A stretch of DNA of 64,000 bases from assembly GCA_017561935.1 (NCBI GenBank), contig JAFZBE010000069.1, forward strand, positions 1 to 64,000. Reading direction: 5' to 3'. Source of the stretch: Bacteroidales bacterium. Its GTDB lineage: Bacteria > Bacteroidota > Bacteroidia > Bacteroidales > UBA3663. Shown here piece after piece: positions 35,740 to 44,081 of the stretch (its first letter is position 1; each line of letters begins with the position of its first letter). A program made the position numbers and the translations under genes. The notes beneath the pieces were generated by a model. It ran no database searches, was not told the origin of the DNA, and saw nothing but the letters and a program-made list of their open reading frames with translations.

Positions 35740-36764
35740 TGAGAATAAACATGCATCAATGGCGTAAGCGTGTGATTGAAAGCTGCGAAGTCATCGCAGT
35801 ACCCGTCATGACGCACCCAGGCATCGTTGCCACAGGCCACACTGTGCGTGAATGTATCACCACAGGAGCCATCCATGCCCAAGCCATCCGATATCTGGCC
35901 GACCATTATCCCACGGGAGCAAGTTGCACTGCCATGGATCTCACTGTCGAAGCCGACTCCTTCGGTGCTCCCATCCTATTCCCCGACAACGAGATAGCCA
36001 CCGTCAGCGGACGTCTGCTCCACAATGCTGATGACATACACAACCTGAAAGTCCCTTCGCTTGACAGTGGGCGTATCCGCGAATTTCTGAAGGCCAATGT
36101 CATTGCCTCTCAAGAAGTGACCGATCGACCGGTCTTTGCAGGGTGTATCGGTCCATTCTCACTGGCAGGCAGACTCTATGACATGTCAGAAATCATGATT
36201 CTTGCCTATAGCGAACCAAAACTGACACATGAACTGCTCCATAAGTGTACGGAGTTCATCCTCCGCTATTGTCGAGCACTTAAGGAGACAGGTGCCAATG
36301 GAGTGTTGATGGCAGAACCTGCAGCAGGATTGCTATCGAACGAGGGTTGCATGGAATTCAGCTCGAGATATGTCAAGAAGATCGTGGATGCAGTACAAGA
36401 CGAACACTTCATGGTCATTCTCCACAACTGCGGCAATACAGGGCATTGCACCCGAGCAATGGTCGCCACAGGGGCCAATGCCTATCATTTTGGGAACAAG
36501 TGTGATATGGCAGAAGTGCTACGAGACATACCGGAAGATAAACTGGCCATGGGCAATCTGGATCCCGTCGGAATCTTCAAGCAAGGCACTGTGGACGAAA
36601 TGAAGCGAGCCACCACCGAACTGCTGAAGCACTGCGAGCGATACCCGAACTTCGTCTTGTCGAGTGGGTGTGACACTCCTCCAAACACTCCGTTGGCCAA
36701 CATTGATGCCTTCTTTGAGGCGCTTCAGAAATTCAATGATCGAAAGAACACTCACATACGATGA
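35739..36764 (+). CDS. Corrinoid-type methyltransferase, UroD/MtaA family
   Basis: Member of the uroporphyrinogen-decarboxylase superfamily, but of the methylcobamide methyltransferase branch (MtaA, MtbA, CmuA) instead of true HemE. The branch's zinc motif is seen: HNC at 229-231 (ILHNCGNTGHC) and Cys 311 in SSGCDTPPNTP. In that branch the protein moves a methyl group between a corrinoid protein and a thiol. The start overlaps the fkp stop (TGATG). The next gene encodes a B12-reactivation domain. No corrinoid-binding protein lies in this window. The methyl donor and acceptor are unknown. Confidence 0.82.
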   Translation: MRINMHQWRKRVIESCEVIAVPVMTHPGIVATGHTVRECITTGAIHAQAIRYLADHYPTGASCTAMDLTVEADSFGAPILFPDNEIATVSGRLLHNADDIHNLKVPSLDSGRIREFLKANVIASQEVTDRPVFAGCIGPFSLAGRLYDMSEIMILAYSEPKLTHELLHKCTEFILRYCRALKETGANGVLMAEPAAGLLSNEGCMEFSSRYVKKIVDAVQDEHFMVILHNCGNTGHCTRAMVATGANAYHFGNKCDMAEVLRDIPEDKLAMGNLDPVGIFKQGTVDEMKRATTELLKHCERYPNFVLSSGCDTPPNTPLANIDAFFEALQKFNDRKNTHIR

Positions 36765-37401
36765 GCTTGGTCTCACGACCGAGGAGATTCTCACGTCAAT
36801 GCCTTCCGATGCAGATTCACTTCGGGAGGTATGGACGTTGATTGACGAGATACGAGGCTTCCTACAAGCAAGTTTCGCCTTCGTCACCACAGGGGTTGAC
36901 ACCATCGACCGTTTCAAGCCTGGACCAATCATCATGAGTCAATTGAAGGGAAGCGAAGCACTTTGCTGGTTTGTAGCCACAGCGGGACAAGAGTTCGAGG
37001 CATTCCAACGCCAGTTGACACAAGAGGGAGATATAGTGCGCATCTATCTGGCCAACGAAATTGGCACCATCATTGCCGAGAAAGCCGCCGACAAGATGGA
37101 ATGCGTCCTGCAGGAGCAACTCACACCAAAAGGGCTGTACCGAACAAACCGATACAGCCCAGGCTATTGTGGCTGGCAAGTCAACGAGCAACCCATCCTA
37201 TTTGATTTATTCGAACCTAATGTCAAAGTGCAACAATCCGAAGCATCCCTTAAACCCTGCGGCATCCACTTGACCGACTCATGCCTGATGATTCCCATCA
37301 AATCGGTCAGTGGAGTGATTGGCATTGGGCACAAAGTAAGCAAGCGGGAATATATCTGCAAGAATTGTGGTTTTGACGCAACCTGTAGGCGAAGACGTTA
37401 G
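36736..37401 (+). CDS. Methionine-synthase activation-domain protein (cobalamin reactivase-like)
   Basis: A 221-residue stand-alone protein resembling the AdoMet-binding activation domain of MetH (Met_synt_B12): YRTNRYSPGYCGWQVNEQ (about 135-152) corresponds to the RxSPGY signature, followed by IPIKSVSGVIGIGHKVS. The C-terminus ends in a cysteine cluster CKNCGFDATC that could bind a metal or iron-sulfur centre. Such proteins would reactivate cob(II)alamin on a partner corrinoid protein. It overlaps the methyltransferase gene by 29 bases. The ATG is set at MIERTLTYDE, since the longer frame lies inside the upstream gene. Confidence 0.8.
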   Translation: MIERTLTYDELGLTTEEILTSMPSDADSLREVWTLIDEIRGFLQASFAFVTTGVDTIDRFKPGPIIMSQLKGSEALCWFVATAGQEFEAFQRQLTQEGDIVRIYLANEIGTIIAEKAADKMECVLQEQLTPKGLYRTNRYSPGYCGWQVNEQPILFDLFEPNVKVQQSEASLKPCGIHLTDSCLMIPIKSVSGVIGIGHKVSKREYICKNCGFDATCRRRR

Positions 37402-37402
37402 A

Positions 37403-38197
37403 CTACAGACAGACAGGTCGTACGGAACGACCATCGAAACGGTTGCTGTAGCCCCAATACCAGCCGTGAGTATCGAAATAGAGGCCAAAAGCGTCGTTAT
37501 TGAGTAAGTGAACCGTTGACGACCAGTAGTTGCCGCATGAGTTTTTACCGCCTATACTATCGTCTCTTCTAAAGCCTGCGGCAGGCAGGAAGATATTCTT
37601 ACCGTTCGGCCCCGTAACAAGCATGCCATTCACCCCGTGTTGTGAAGACCGACGTCGTTTGCAATTAACCATCAATTCCTTTATCTGATCAACTGTGGGC
37701 ATCCTCCAAGAGCCTCCCCAAAGAACGTAAGCCACATCAAAATCTGTGCCAGCTATATCTTCTCCGAAATGGATGTATGCATCATTTTCGTCAAGATAAG
37801 CGTAATTATCCCATGCATAGTGACTTTTCCCCTCAGTTTCTCCCCAAGAATAATAGTTTCCATATCCATCTGGGCCATCGGCTCCGATATTACAGCAAGC
37901 CCACTTAGTGCCAGAAGGCAGACCAAGATCGATGAAATGAGGATGGTTGTCGTCAGGACATGAAACAATGAAAATAAAAGCCAGGCTGTCAATTTCAGAA
38001 ACAGGTGTTTCTATCGTTCCAGCCTTTGTAACGATGGATTGCGCCGTATCATTATCGTGCAAGATGTATTCAACATCTTCCAATGGAATAGAGATGGGCT
38101 GTTCGAGGTTTTGTTTATAAAGGAGTATGTAAACTTGCGAATACAAGAACACGCAGGTCAACCACAATAATACCAACAATAAAATGTTCCTTTTCAT
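37403..38197 (-). CDS. Exported protein with FISUMP-like domain
   Basis: A signal or anchor helix (NILLLVLLWLTCVFLYSQVYILL) is followed by a short linker and a domain beginning FIDLGLPSGTKWACCNIGA, the usual opening of the Fibrobacter succinogenes major paralogous (FISUMP) type widespread in Bacteroidales. Other typical parts are YSWGETEGKSHYAWDNY, WRMPTVDQIKEL and the closing RFDGRSVRPVCL. The function of the family is unknown; surface or secreted location is likely. It converges with the reactivase gene with one base between stops. Confidence 0.8.
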   Translation of the reverse strand: MKRNILLLVLLWLTCVFLYSQVYILLYKQNLEQPISIPLEDVEYILHDNDTAQSIVTKAGTIETPVSEIDSLAFIFIVSCPDDNHPHFIDLGLPSGTKWACCNIGADGPDGYGNYYSWGETEGKSHYAWDNYAYLDENDAYIHFGEDIAGTDFDVAYVLWGGSWRMPTVDQIKELMVNCKRRRSSQHGVNGMLVTGPNGKNIFLPAAGFRRDDSIGGKNSCGNYWSSTVHLLNNDAFGLYFDTHGWYWGYSNRFDGRSVRPVCL

Positions 38198-38255
38198 TGT
38201 TTCATATTTTTGTATGTTAGACCATTAAACGTGATCATTCCTTGTGCTGTAACAT

Positions 38256-39620
38256 CTATTGCCCGAACTCGACAAGGCCGTAGGCACGGCTGACTTCATT
38301 ATAACGATCAATCAGTTCAGAGCGGTTGGGACATCGATCCTGGGTGAAACGACTATAGAGAATCTCGCGGATAGCGATAGGAATAGTCTTGTCCTGGTGC
38401 AGTGTGTCGTATTGGTAGGCACGCTCATACCATGGGAGTGCTTCGTTGTAGATGGGTTGCAACTCGCGGTTGATCTGCTTGAAACGTCGCTGGTCGTAGA
38501 GCTTGGATTTAAGAGCAACGGCCTTATTGTAGTGAATGCGCCCGATATAGGAGCAGACGTTGGCTTGCGTCGAATCGAGCGCATAGGACCTAAGATACTG
38601 AGTCATGGCATGCCCAACATCGCCTCGTATCTCGTAGAGCTGGCCACGCACGCAAATTGTCTGCGCATCGGTGCTATCGACAGCGATGCATCGGTCGGCT
38701 ATCCGCTCGGCCTCTTTCCAGTTTTGTCGATCGAGGTAGATCTGCAAAAGGTTGCGCTGGAACCACGTGTTGCGCGGTAACGTCTCGATGGCACTTATCA
38801 GCTCGGTGATAAGCATGACGGTATCCTTACGCGAAGAATAAATGGCAATGGTATTGCGAAAGACTTTTTCGGGCTCATAGCCTCGTAACTTGAGGCTGTC
38901 GTAATAAACCAACGATTCATCAAGCCGCCCGAGTGCACTCGACACTGTGGCACAATTATAGAGCGCACGGTTCTGGGTGCTATCGGCCAGAAACGTCTCG
39001 AACCCGGAGAAACGTTTGGCATCGGACTGATAAGCACTATTGAGAAACGAACTCTTACTGCCGTCGAAAGTCATTCGGAACTCGTCGAGCGTGGTGTTCA
39101 GGTCTCCCTTTTTGAAACTTTGTCCTGCATTGACCTGAAAACCATTGGTAAGCAGGAAATACTGCATGGCGGTTTGCGAGAGGCGACTCTGCTGCCGTAA
39201 TCCGTTCTTACCATAGTCCTTGGCTCCAGACAAATAGAGGTCGTAAGCCTTCTGATAATACTTGTAGCAAGACTTGGCGGCAGCAAGGGCCGTGGCTTCG
39301 TCCATCTTACCGCCTGAGGCGGGTTTGTTGCGCTCATAGTTGAATGCCAGGTCCTCGACATCGCCTGCAGCAGCATAATAGTCGGCATTCTGCAGATTGA
39401 GCGAGTCGGAAAGCTGTAGCACGCGAATAATATGGAGACGGGCGAGCTTGATGTCGGTGGTGCGTACATTGGTACTATATCTGCGCGCCAACTTGAGGCG
39501 CTCCTGAATGGTGTCACGGAGTGCCTTAGTGAGAACAGGGGTCTCCTGCTGTGCCTCTTCGGCATGCAGAAGACCCATATTGAGGATAATTAATAATAGT
39601 ATATTCAGAAATCGTTTCAT
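38256..39620 (-). CDS. Exported TPR protein, paralogue 1
   Basis: A 454-residue protein with a signal peptide (FLNILLLIILNMGLLHA) and TPR-like helix pairs through its length, such as IYLDRQNWKEAERIADRCIA and ALPWYERAYQYD. It is homologous to the next upstream gene: both share LNILFSIYLDR-like segments, GNHTLRNTWFQRNLLQIYLDR against PHENYFSNNLFSIYLDR, and the C-terminal RSELIDRYNEVSRAYG against RQALINEYNEVADAYG. The gap is three bases, so they are one operon behind gyrA. Periplasmic scaffold role likely. Confidence 0.82.
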   Translation of the reverse strand: MKRFLNILLLIILNMGLLHAEEAQQETPVLTKALRDTIQERLKLARRYSTNVRTTDIKLARLHIIRVLQLSDSLNLQNADYYAAAGDVEDLAFNYERNKPASGGKMDEATALAAAKSCYKYYQKAYDLYLSGAKDYGKNGLRQQSRLSQTAMQYFLLTNGFQVNAGQSFKKGDLNTTLDEFRMTFDGSKSSFLNSAYQSDAKRFSGFETFLADSTQNRALYNCATVSSALGRLDESLVYYDSLKLRGYEPEKVFRNTIAIYSSRKDTVMLITELISAIETLPRNTWFQRNLLQIYLDRQNWKEAERIADRCIAVDSTDAQTICVRGQLYEIRGDVGHAMTQYLRSYALDSTQANVCSYIGRIHYNKAVALKSKLYDQRRFKQINRELQPIYNEALPWYERAYQYDTLHQDKTIPIAIREILYSRFTQDRCPNRSELIDRYNEVSRAYGLVEFGQ

Positions 39621-39623
39621 TGA

Positions 39624-41015
39624 TTATTCCTTACGTGGACGGCCGTAAGCATCGGCAACCTCGTTGTACTCATTGATGAGTGCCTGACGGTTAACAGCCT
39701 TGGTAGGAGCGAACTTACGATAGAGAACCTGCATCAAGAGATTCGGGATATCGTTGTTCTCATGGTTGGTGTCGGCCTTGAAGGCATTGCGGAGCAATGG
39801 GAGAGCCTTCTCCATCTTCTCGTTCGAGAATGCGTCAATCTCTGCCTCACGAGCGTGGTTCTTGAGCATCTCGCTCTCGCCCTGTTCCATCTCTACGAGC
39901 CAAGTATAGCCATAGTAAAGGTTGGCATCGAGGTTGGTAGGATCGGAAGCAAGAGCTTTCTCGAAGTAACCCTTGGCGGTCTCGGTATCGCCCTTCTGGG
40001 TGTAAAGACGTGCGATGATGGTCAGGAGACCTGCATTGTCGGGATTGTTGGAAAGACTAGCCTTCATGGCGTTGATGGCACCATCGAGGTCATTGCGGTC
40101 GAGATAGATGCTGAAGAGGTTATTGCTGAAATAGTTCTCATGAGGAAGAGCCTCCATACCCTTCTGGAGCCAAGTGATCATATTGGTAGTATCCTGAAGC
40201 TGAGCATACTCACCTACGATAGAAGAGAATACAGGCACCTGAGGAGTGTTCTTGCCAATGAGCTGCTTGAAGGTCTCGATAGCTTTCAACTTATCAACCT
40301 CACCATAGCACGAACCAGCATAGAGAAGGTTCTGGTACTTCACTGAGTCAACCCTGAACTTATCAATCTCGGCGAGAATGATTGGGTTCTTCTTGGCAGC
40401 ATAATCGAGGATAGCCGACTCGGCACCGCTCGAGGCGAGCTCGAAGAACTTGGCAGCGCTGGCCCAGTCCTTCTGGTTGTAGGCCGTAAAACCGCAGTTG
40501 GCCAGACCATTGGACATCGAGAAGAGTTCCCAAGCCTTGGCAGCCATTTCGTCATTGAACTTGGTGTTCACCTTACCCTTGGCATCGGGGGTGGCAAATG
40601 CATCCCAAGCCTCCTGGAAATACTGGAAGCCCTTACCGCAGTTGCTGAAAAGGGTGTTGAGCGCCGTCTGATCGTTATTCTGTGCTTCAGGAAGAACGAC
40701 CTTCGACTGGTTGAACTCGATCAAAGCAGCTACACGCTTGATATCACCAAGCATGGTGCCAGCCTGTGGGTTGGAGAGAGCCTGCTGTACGAGAGCACGA
40801 GCAGCATCGAAGTCGATAGCCTTGGCCTTAGCCATATCCACCTGGCCCATAGCATCCTCGGGGAGCTTGGCAGCCTTCTCGGCTTCTTTAATAGCAGCGG
40901 TGATCACCTTCTGCTGTTCCTTGATGGCCTTCTGCTCCTCTTTTGAGAGCTCCTGGGCAACGACTGTACCGGCGCAAAAGCCGATAGCAAGAATTGAAAG
41001 AATGAATTTCTTCAT
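39624..41015 (-). CDS. Exported TPR protein, paralogue 2
   Basis: A 463-residue exported protein (SILAIGFCAGTVVAQ) with a charged helical N-terminus (KEEQKAIKEQQKVITAAIKE) and clear TPR units, especially LLTIIARLYTQKGDTETAKG and YFEKALASDPTNLDANLYYG. It is related along its length to the following gene, a tandem duplication. It begins 28 bases after gyrA with no visible promoter of its own. Confidence 0.85.
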   Translation of the reverse strand: MKKFILSILAIGFCAGTVVAQELSKEEQKAIKEQQKVITAAIKEAEKAAKLPEDAMGQVDMAKAKAIDFDAARALVQQALSNPQAGTMLGDIKRVAALIEFNQSKVVLPEAQNNDQTALNTLFSNCGKGFQYFQEAWDAFATPDAKGKVNTKFNDEMAAKAWELFSMSNGLANCGFTAYNQKDWASAAKFFELASSGAESAILDYAAKKNPIILAEIDKFRVDSVKYQNLLYAGSCYGEVDKLKAIETFKQLIGKNTPQVPVFSSIVGEYAQLQDTTNMITWLQKGMEALPHENYFSNNLFSIYLDRNDLDGAINAMKASLSNNPDNAGLLTIIARLYTQKGDTETAKGYFEKALASDPTNLDANLYYGYTWLVEMEQGESEMLKNHAREAEIDAFSNEKMEKALPLLRNAFKADTNHENNDIPNLLMQVLYRKFAPTKAVNRQALINEYNEVADAYGRPRKE

Positions 41016-41043
41016 AGCATTAATAATTTAAAATGTGTAGTGA

Positions 41044-43830
41044 TTATTCTTGATTTGGATCAACATTGGCTGGTTTCTCGGTGGAAGCAGTCTCGATTCC
41101 ATTGTCGTCAGACTGTTCGGTGGCCTCGATCTCTATCTCTTCTTCCTCACGTTCAGTGAGCACCTTGCATACGCTGGCGATGCTATCATTCTTCTTTGTG
41201 AGGTCGATGAGTTTGACGCCCTGAGCGGCACGACCCATAATGCGGATCCCCTGGCTCTTCTCGGCATCGTACTTGCAGTTCATACGGATGACGATACCCG
41301 ACTTGTTGATAATCATAAGGTCGTTCTCATCATTCACAAGCTTGATAGCGATGAGCGGGCCGGTCTTCTCGGTGATGGTGAGGGTCTTGACGCCCTTGCC
41401 ACCACGATTGGTAATACGGTAGTCGTAAACATAGCTTCGCTTTCCGTACCCCTTTTCTGACACGACAAGGATGGAATAGTTTAAAGGATTCTCGACATCT
41501 TGCGGGGCAATAGATGGCTCTTCGCTTTCTTCGACAAGGGTTTCTTCAGGTTCATCGGGCAGATCGAACAGGTTATCGAGAGTCACCTCAATCTCGGGAA
41601 CTGCATTCTCATCGTCCTCGACAGGAGTGTCGTTACCCTCCGACTGACCGAGGGTAATGCCAGGATACTTGACGGCAATCATACCGATACACTCATCGTC
41701 GCCTCCATCGAGACGCATACCACGCACACCGGTAGCCACACGGCCCATCATGCGAACCTTATCCTCGCCAAAGGTGATGGCACGGCCGTTACGGTTGGCC
41801 ATGATGAGATGGTCCTGACCGTCGGTCATAACTACGCTGACCACCTTGTCGCCTTCAGCAAGATTGATTGCATTGATACCATTGGCTCGCGGACGGCTAT
41901 AGGCTGCGAGTTTGGTCTTCTTGACCGTTCCGTTCTTGGTGGCAAAGACGAGGTAATGGGAGTCGTTGAACTCGGGATCTGCGAAGGTGACCACTTTTAG
42001 GAAGGCTGTGATGCGATTATTCTCGTTGACGTTGAGGATATTCTGAATTGCTCGTCCCTTCTGGTTCTTGGCTGCCTCAGGGATGTCATAAACCTTCATC
42101 CAGAATGCCTGACCTTGCTCGGTGAAGAACATAAGCCAGTTGTGGTTCTTTGCGGCATACATGTACTCGATAAAGTCGGAGTCGCGCGTGCCGGCACCTT
42201 TAGAGCCCACGCCTCCACGGCTCTGGGCCTTGATGTCGGAAAGCTTGGTGCGCTTGATGTAACCGAGATGGCTGATGGTGATAACCACATCATCATTGGG
42301 AATGAAGTCTTCGGCATTAAACTGAGCGCCACGATAGTCGATGACAGTACGGCGTTCGTCGCCATACTTCTCCTTAATCTCGATGAGCTCGTCACGAACG
42401 ACCTTCATACAAAGTGACTCATCGGCGAGAATCTGCTTGTAGTACTCGATCAGTTTAAGGATATCCTCGTACTGCTGCTTCAACTCCTCTATGCGAAGGC
42501 CGGTAAGCTGCGAAAGGCGCATATCGACAATCGCCTTCGACTGAATTTCATCAATTTCGAAGCGAGCTTCAAGGTTGCGCTGGGCATCGGCGGGCGTGCG
42601 ACTAGCACGGATGATATGAACCACCTCGTCGATGTTGTCGCAGGCGATAATCAGACCCTCGAGGATATGTGCCTTTTTCTCAGCTTCGGCCAAGTCGTAT
42701 TTAGTGCGACGGATAACTACCTCGTGACGATGTGCAACAAAGTATTCGATGAGCTCCTTCAGATTGAGGAGTTTGGGCATACCGAGGGCCTCTGGGTGAC
42801 CTGGAATGGGTACAAGTGCGATGTTGTTGACCGAGAAGTTGGCTTGCAACTCAGTCATCTTGTTGAGCTTATTGAGGATAACGTTCGAGTTGACATCCTT
42901 CTTGAGGTCGATGACGATGCGCATGCCTTGACGATCGGATTCGTCGTTAACATTGGCTATACCTTCGATCTTCTTCTCGTCGGCGAGCTGAGCAATATGC
43001 TTGATGAGCTCGGCCTTGTTGACGCCATATGGAATCTCGGTTACCACAATGCGGTCGTGCTGACCCTCGCTCTCTATCTCGGCTTTACTGCGAATCACGA
43101 CCTTGCCGCGACCCGTCTCGTAAGCCTGCTTGACACCATCATAACCGTAGATGATACCACCTGACGGGAAGTCAGGAGCCTTGATATACTGCATGAGCTC
43201 ATCGATGGTAATGTCGGGGTTGTCGATGTAGGCACAAATGCCATCAATACACTCAGAAAGGTTATGAGTAGGCATATTCGTTGCCATACCGACGGCTATG
43301 CCATTGGCACCATTGACGAGAAGGGTAGGTATGCGGGTCGGCAGCACCTTAGGCTCCATGAGGGTGCCGTCGAAGTTAGGCATCATATCGACAGTGTCCT
43401 TGTCGATATCGCGAAGCATCTCCTCGGAAATCTTCGAGAGACGTGCCTCGGTGTAACGCATAGCCGCGGCGCTATCGCCATCGACAGAACCGAAGTTGCC
43501 CTGACCATCGACCTGGAGATAACGAAGGTTCCAAGGCTGAGCCATACGGACGAGAGCTCCATATACTGAAGAGTCACCATGTGGGTGGAACTTACCAAGC
43601 ACCTCGCCAACGATACGGGCACACTTCTTGGTAGGTTTATCGTATGTATTGCCAATTTGCTCCATGCCGTAAAGCACACGGCGATGAACAGGCTTAAAGC
43701 CATCGCGCACGTCTGGTAAGGCACGTGCCACGATGACCGACATCGAATAATTGATATAGTTGGTGCGCATCTCTTCGTCGATGTTCACCCTGATAATTCG
43801 ATCGTGTTGTTGATTATTTATTTCTTCCAT
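41044..43830 (-). CDS. gyrA: DNA gyrase subunit A
   Basis: Subunit of the type II topoisomerase that introduces negative supercoils. Typical parts are YSMSVIVARALPDVRDGFKP, the active-site Tyr 126 in AMRYTEARL, and the QRDR-equivalent HPHGDSSVYGALVRMAQ. The C-terminal pinwheel domain has a GyrA-box-like QSRGGVGSKG and an acidic insertion of about 55 residues (roughly 729-784) between blades. The tail is also acidic (EREEEEIEIEATEQ). It is divergent from the PTS-like permease gene and has its own promoter. Confidence 0.97.
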   Translation of the reverse strand: MEEINNQQHDRIIRVNIDEEMRTNYINYSMSVIVARALPDVRDGFKPVHRRVLYGMEQIGNTYDKPTKKCARIVGEVLGKFHPHGDSSVYGALVRMAQPWNLRYLQVDGQGNFGSVDGDSAAAMRYTEARLSKISEEMLRDIDKDTVDMMPNFDGTLMEPKVLPTRIPTLLVNGANGIAVGMATNMPTHNLSECIDGICAYIDNPDITIDELMQYIKAPDFPSGGIIYGYDGVKQAYETGRGKVVIRSKAEIESEGQHDRIVVTEIPYGVNKAELIKHIAQLADEKKIEGIANVNDESDRQGMRIVIDLKKDVNSNVILNKLNKMTELQANFSVNNIALVPIPGHPEALGMPKLLNLKELIEYFVAHRHEVVIRRTKYDLAEAEKKAHILEGLIIACDNIDEVVHIIRASRTPADAQRNLEARFEIDEIQSKAIVDMRLSQLTGLRIEELKQQYEDILKLIEYYKQILADESLCMKVVRDELIEIKEKYGDERRTVIDYRGAQFNAEDFIPNDDVVITISHLGYIKRTKLSDIKAQSRGGVGSKGAGTRDSDFIEYMYAAKNHNWLMFFTEQGQAFWMKVYDIPEAAKNQKGRAIQNILNVNENNRITAFLKVVTFADPEFNDSHYLVFATKNGTVKKTKLAAYSRPRANGINAINLAEGDKVVSVVMTDGQDHLIMANRNGRAITFGEDKVRMMGRVATGVRGMRLDGGDDECIGMIAVKYPGITLGQSEGNDTPVEDDENAVPEIEVTLDNLFDLPDEPEETLVEESEEPSIAPQDVENPLNYSILVVSEKGYGKRSYVYDYRITNRGGKGVKTLTITEKTGPLIAIKLVNDENDLMIINKSGIVIRMNCKYDAEKSQGIRIMGRAAQGVKLIDLTKKNDSIASVCKVLTEREEEEIEIEATEQSDDNGIETASTEKPANVDPNQE

Positions 43831-43884
43831 TTAATATTATTTGACTGTATCTTTACAGTCAGTACTTTTTATTATATTTGGGTG

Positions 43885-43916
43885 CAAAGATACATTATTT
43901 TCGCGAATGTTCCAAA
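43885..43916 (-). promoter_or_regulatory. Promoter of gyrA
   Basis: Minus-strand TTTG (43913-43916), 20-nt spacer, TATCTTTG (43885-43892), about 55 nt before the start codon. Confidence 0.75.
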
Positions 43917-44005
43917 CAAAAACGCCGAAATTTGCGTTTTAAGGCCCCAAATTTCGATTTTAGTGTGAATTTCGACCCCCTATCGAAAGAATTATTCGGA
44001 TAAAA

Positions 44006-44037
44006 TTTGGCACATATATTTTTTTTGTTTATCTTTG
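44006..44037 (+). promoter_or_regulatory. Promoter of the permease-kduI-phosphatase genes
   Basis: TTTG (44006-44009), 20-nt spacer, TATCTTTG (44030-44037), 44 nt before the permease ATG. Between it and the gyrA promoter lies a spacer with repeated aaatttcg/cgaaattt words but no clear operator. Confidence 0.75.
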
Positions 44038-44081
44038 CCCCACATTAATAAGACAATCAACCCATCAATCTTATCACATCA

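Noticed and set aside
35739-36764. HemE, haem biosynthesis decarboxylase
   Set aside because: The H-x-C...C zinc motif and the adjacent reactivase-like gene fit the corrinoid methyltransferase branch; no other haem gene is nearby.
43560-43572. Gly at the gyrase A position equal to E. coli Asp87, a quinolone-resistance site
   Set aside because: The neighbouring Ser is unchanged, and as I recall Bacteroidetes GyrA naturally lacks Asp there, so this is probably a lineage feature, not acquired resistance.
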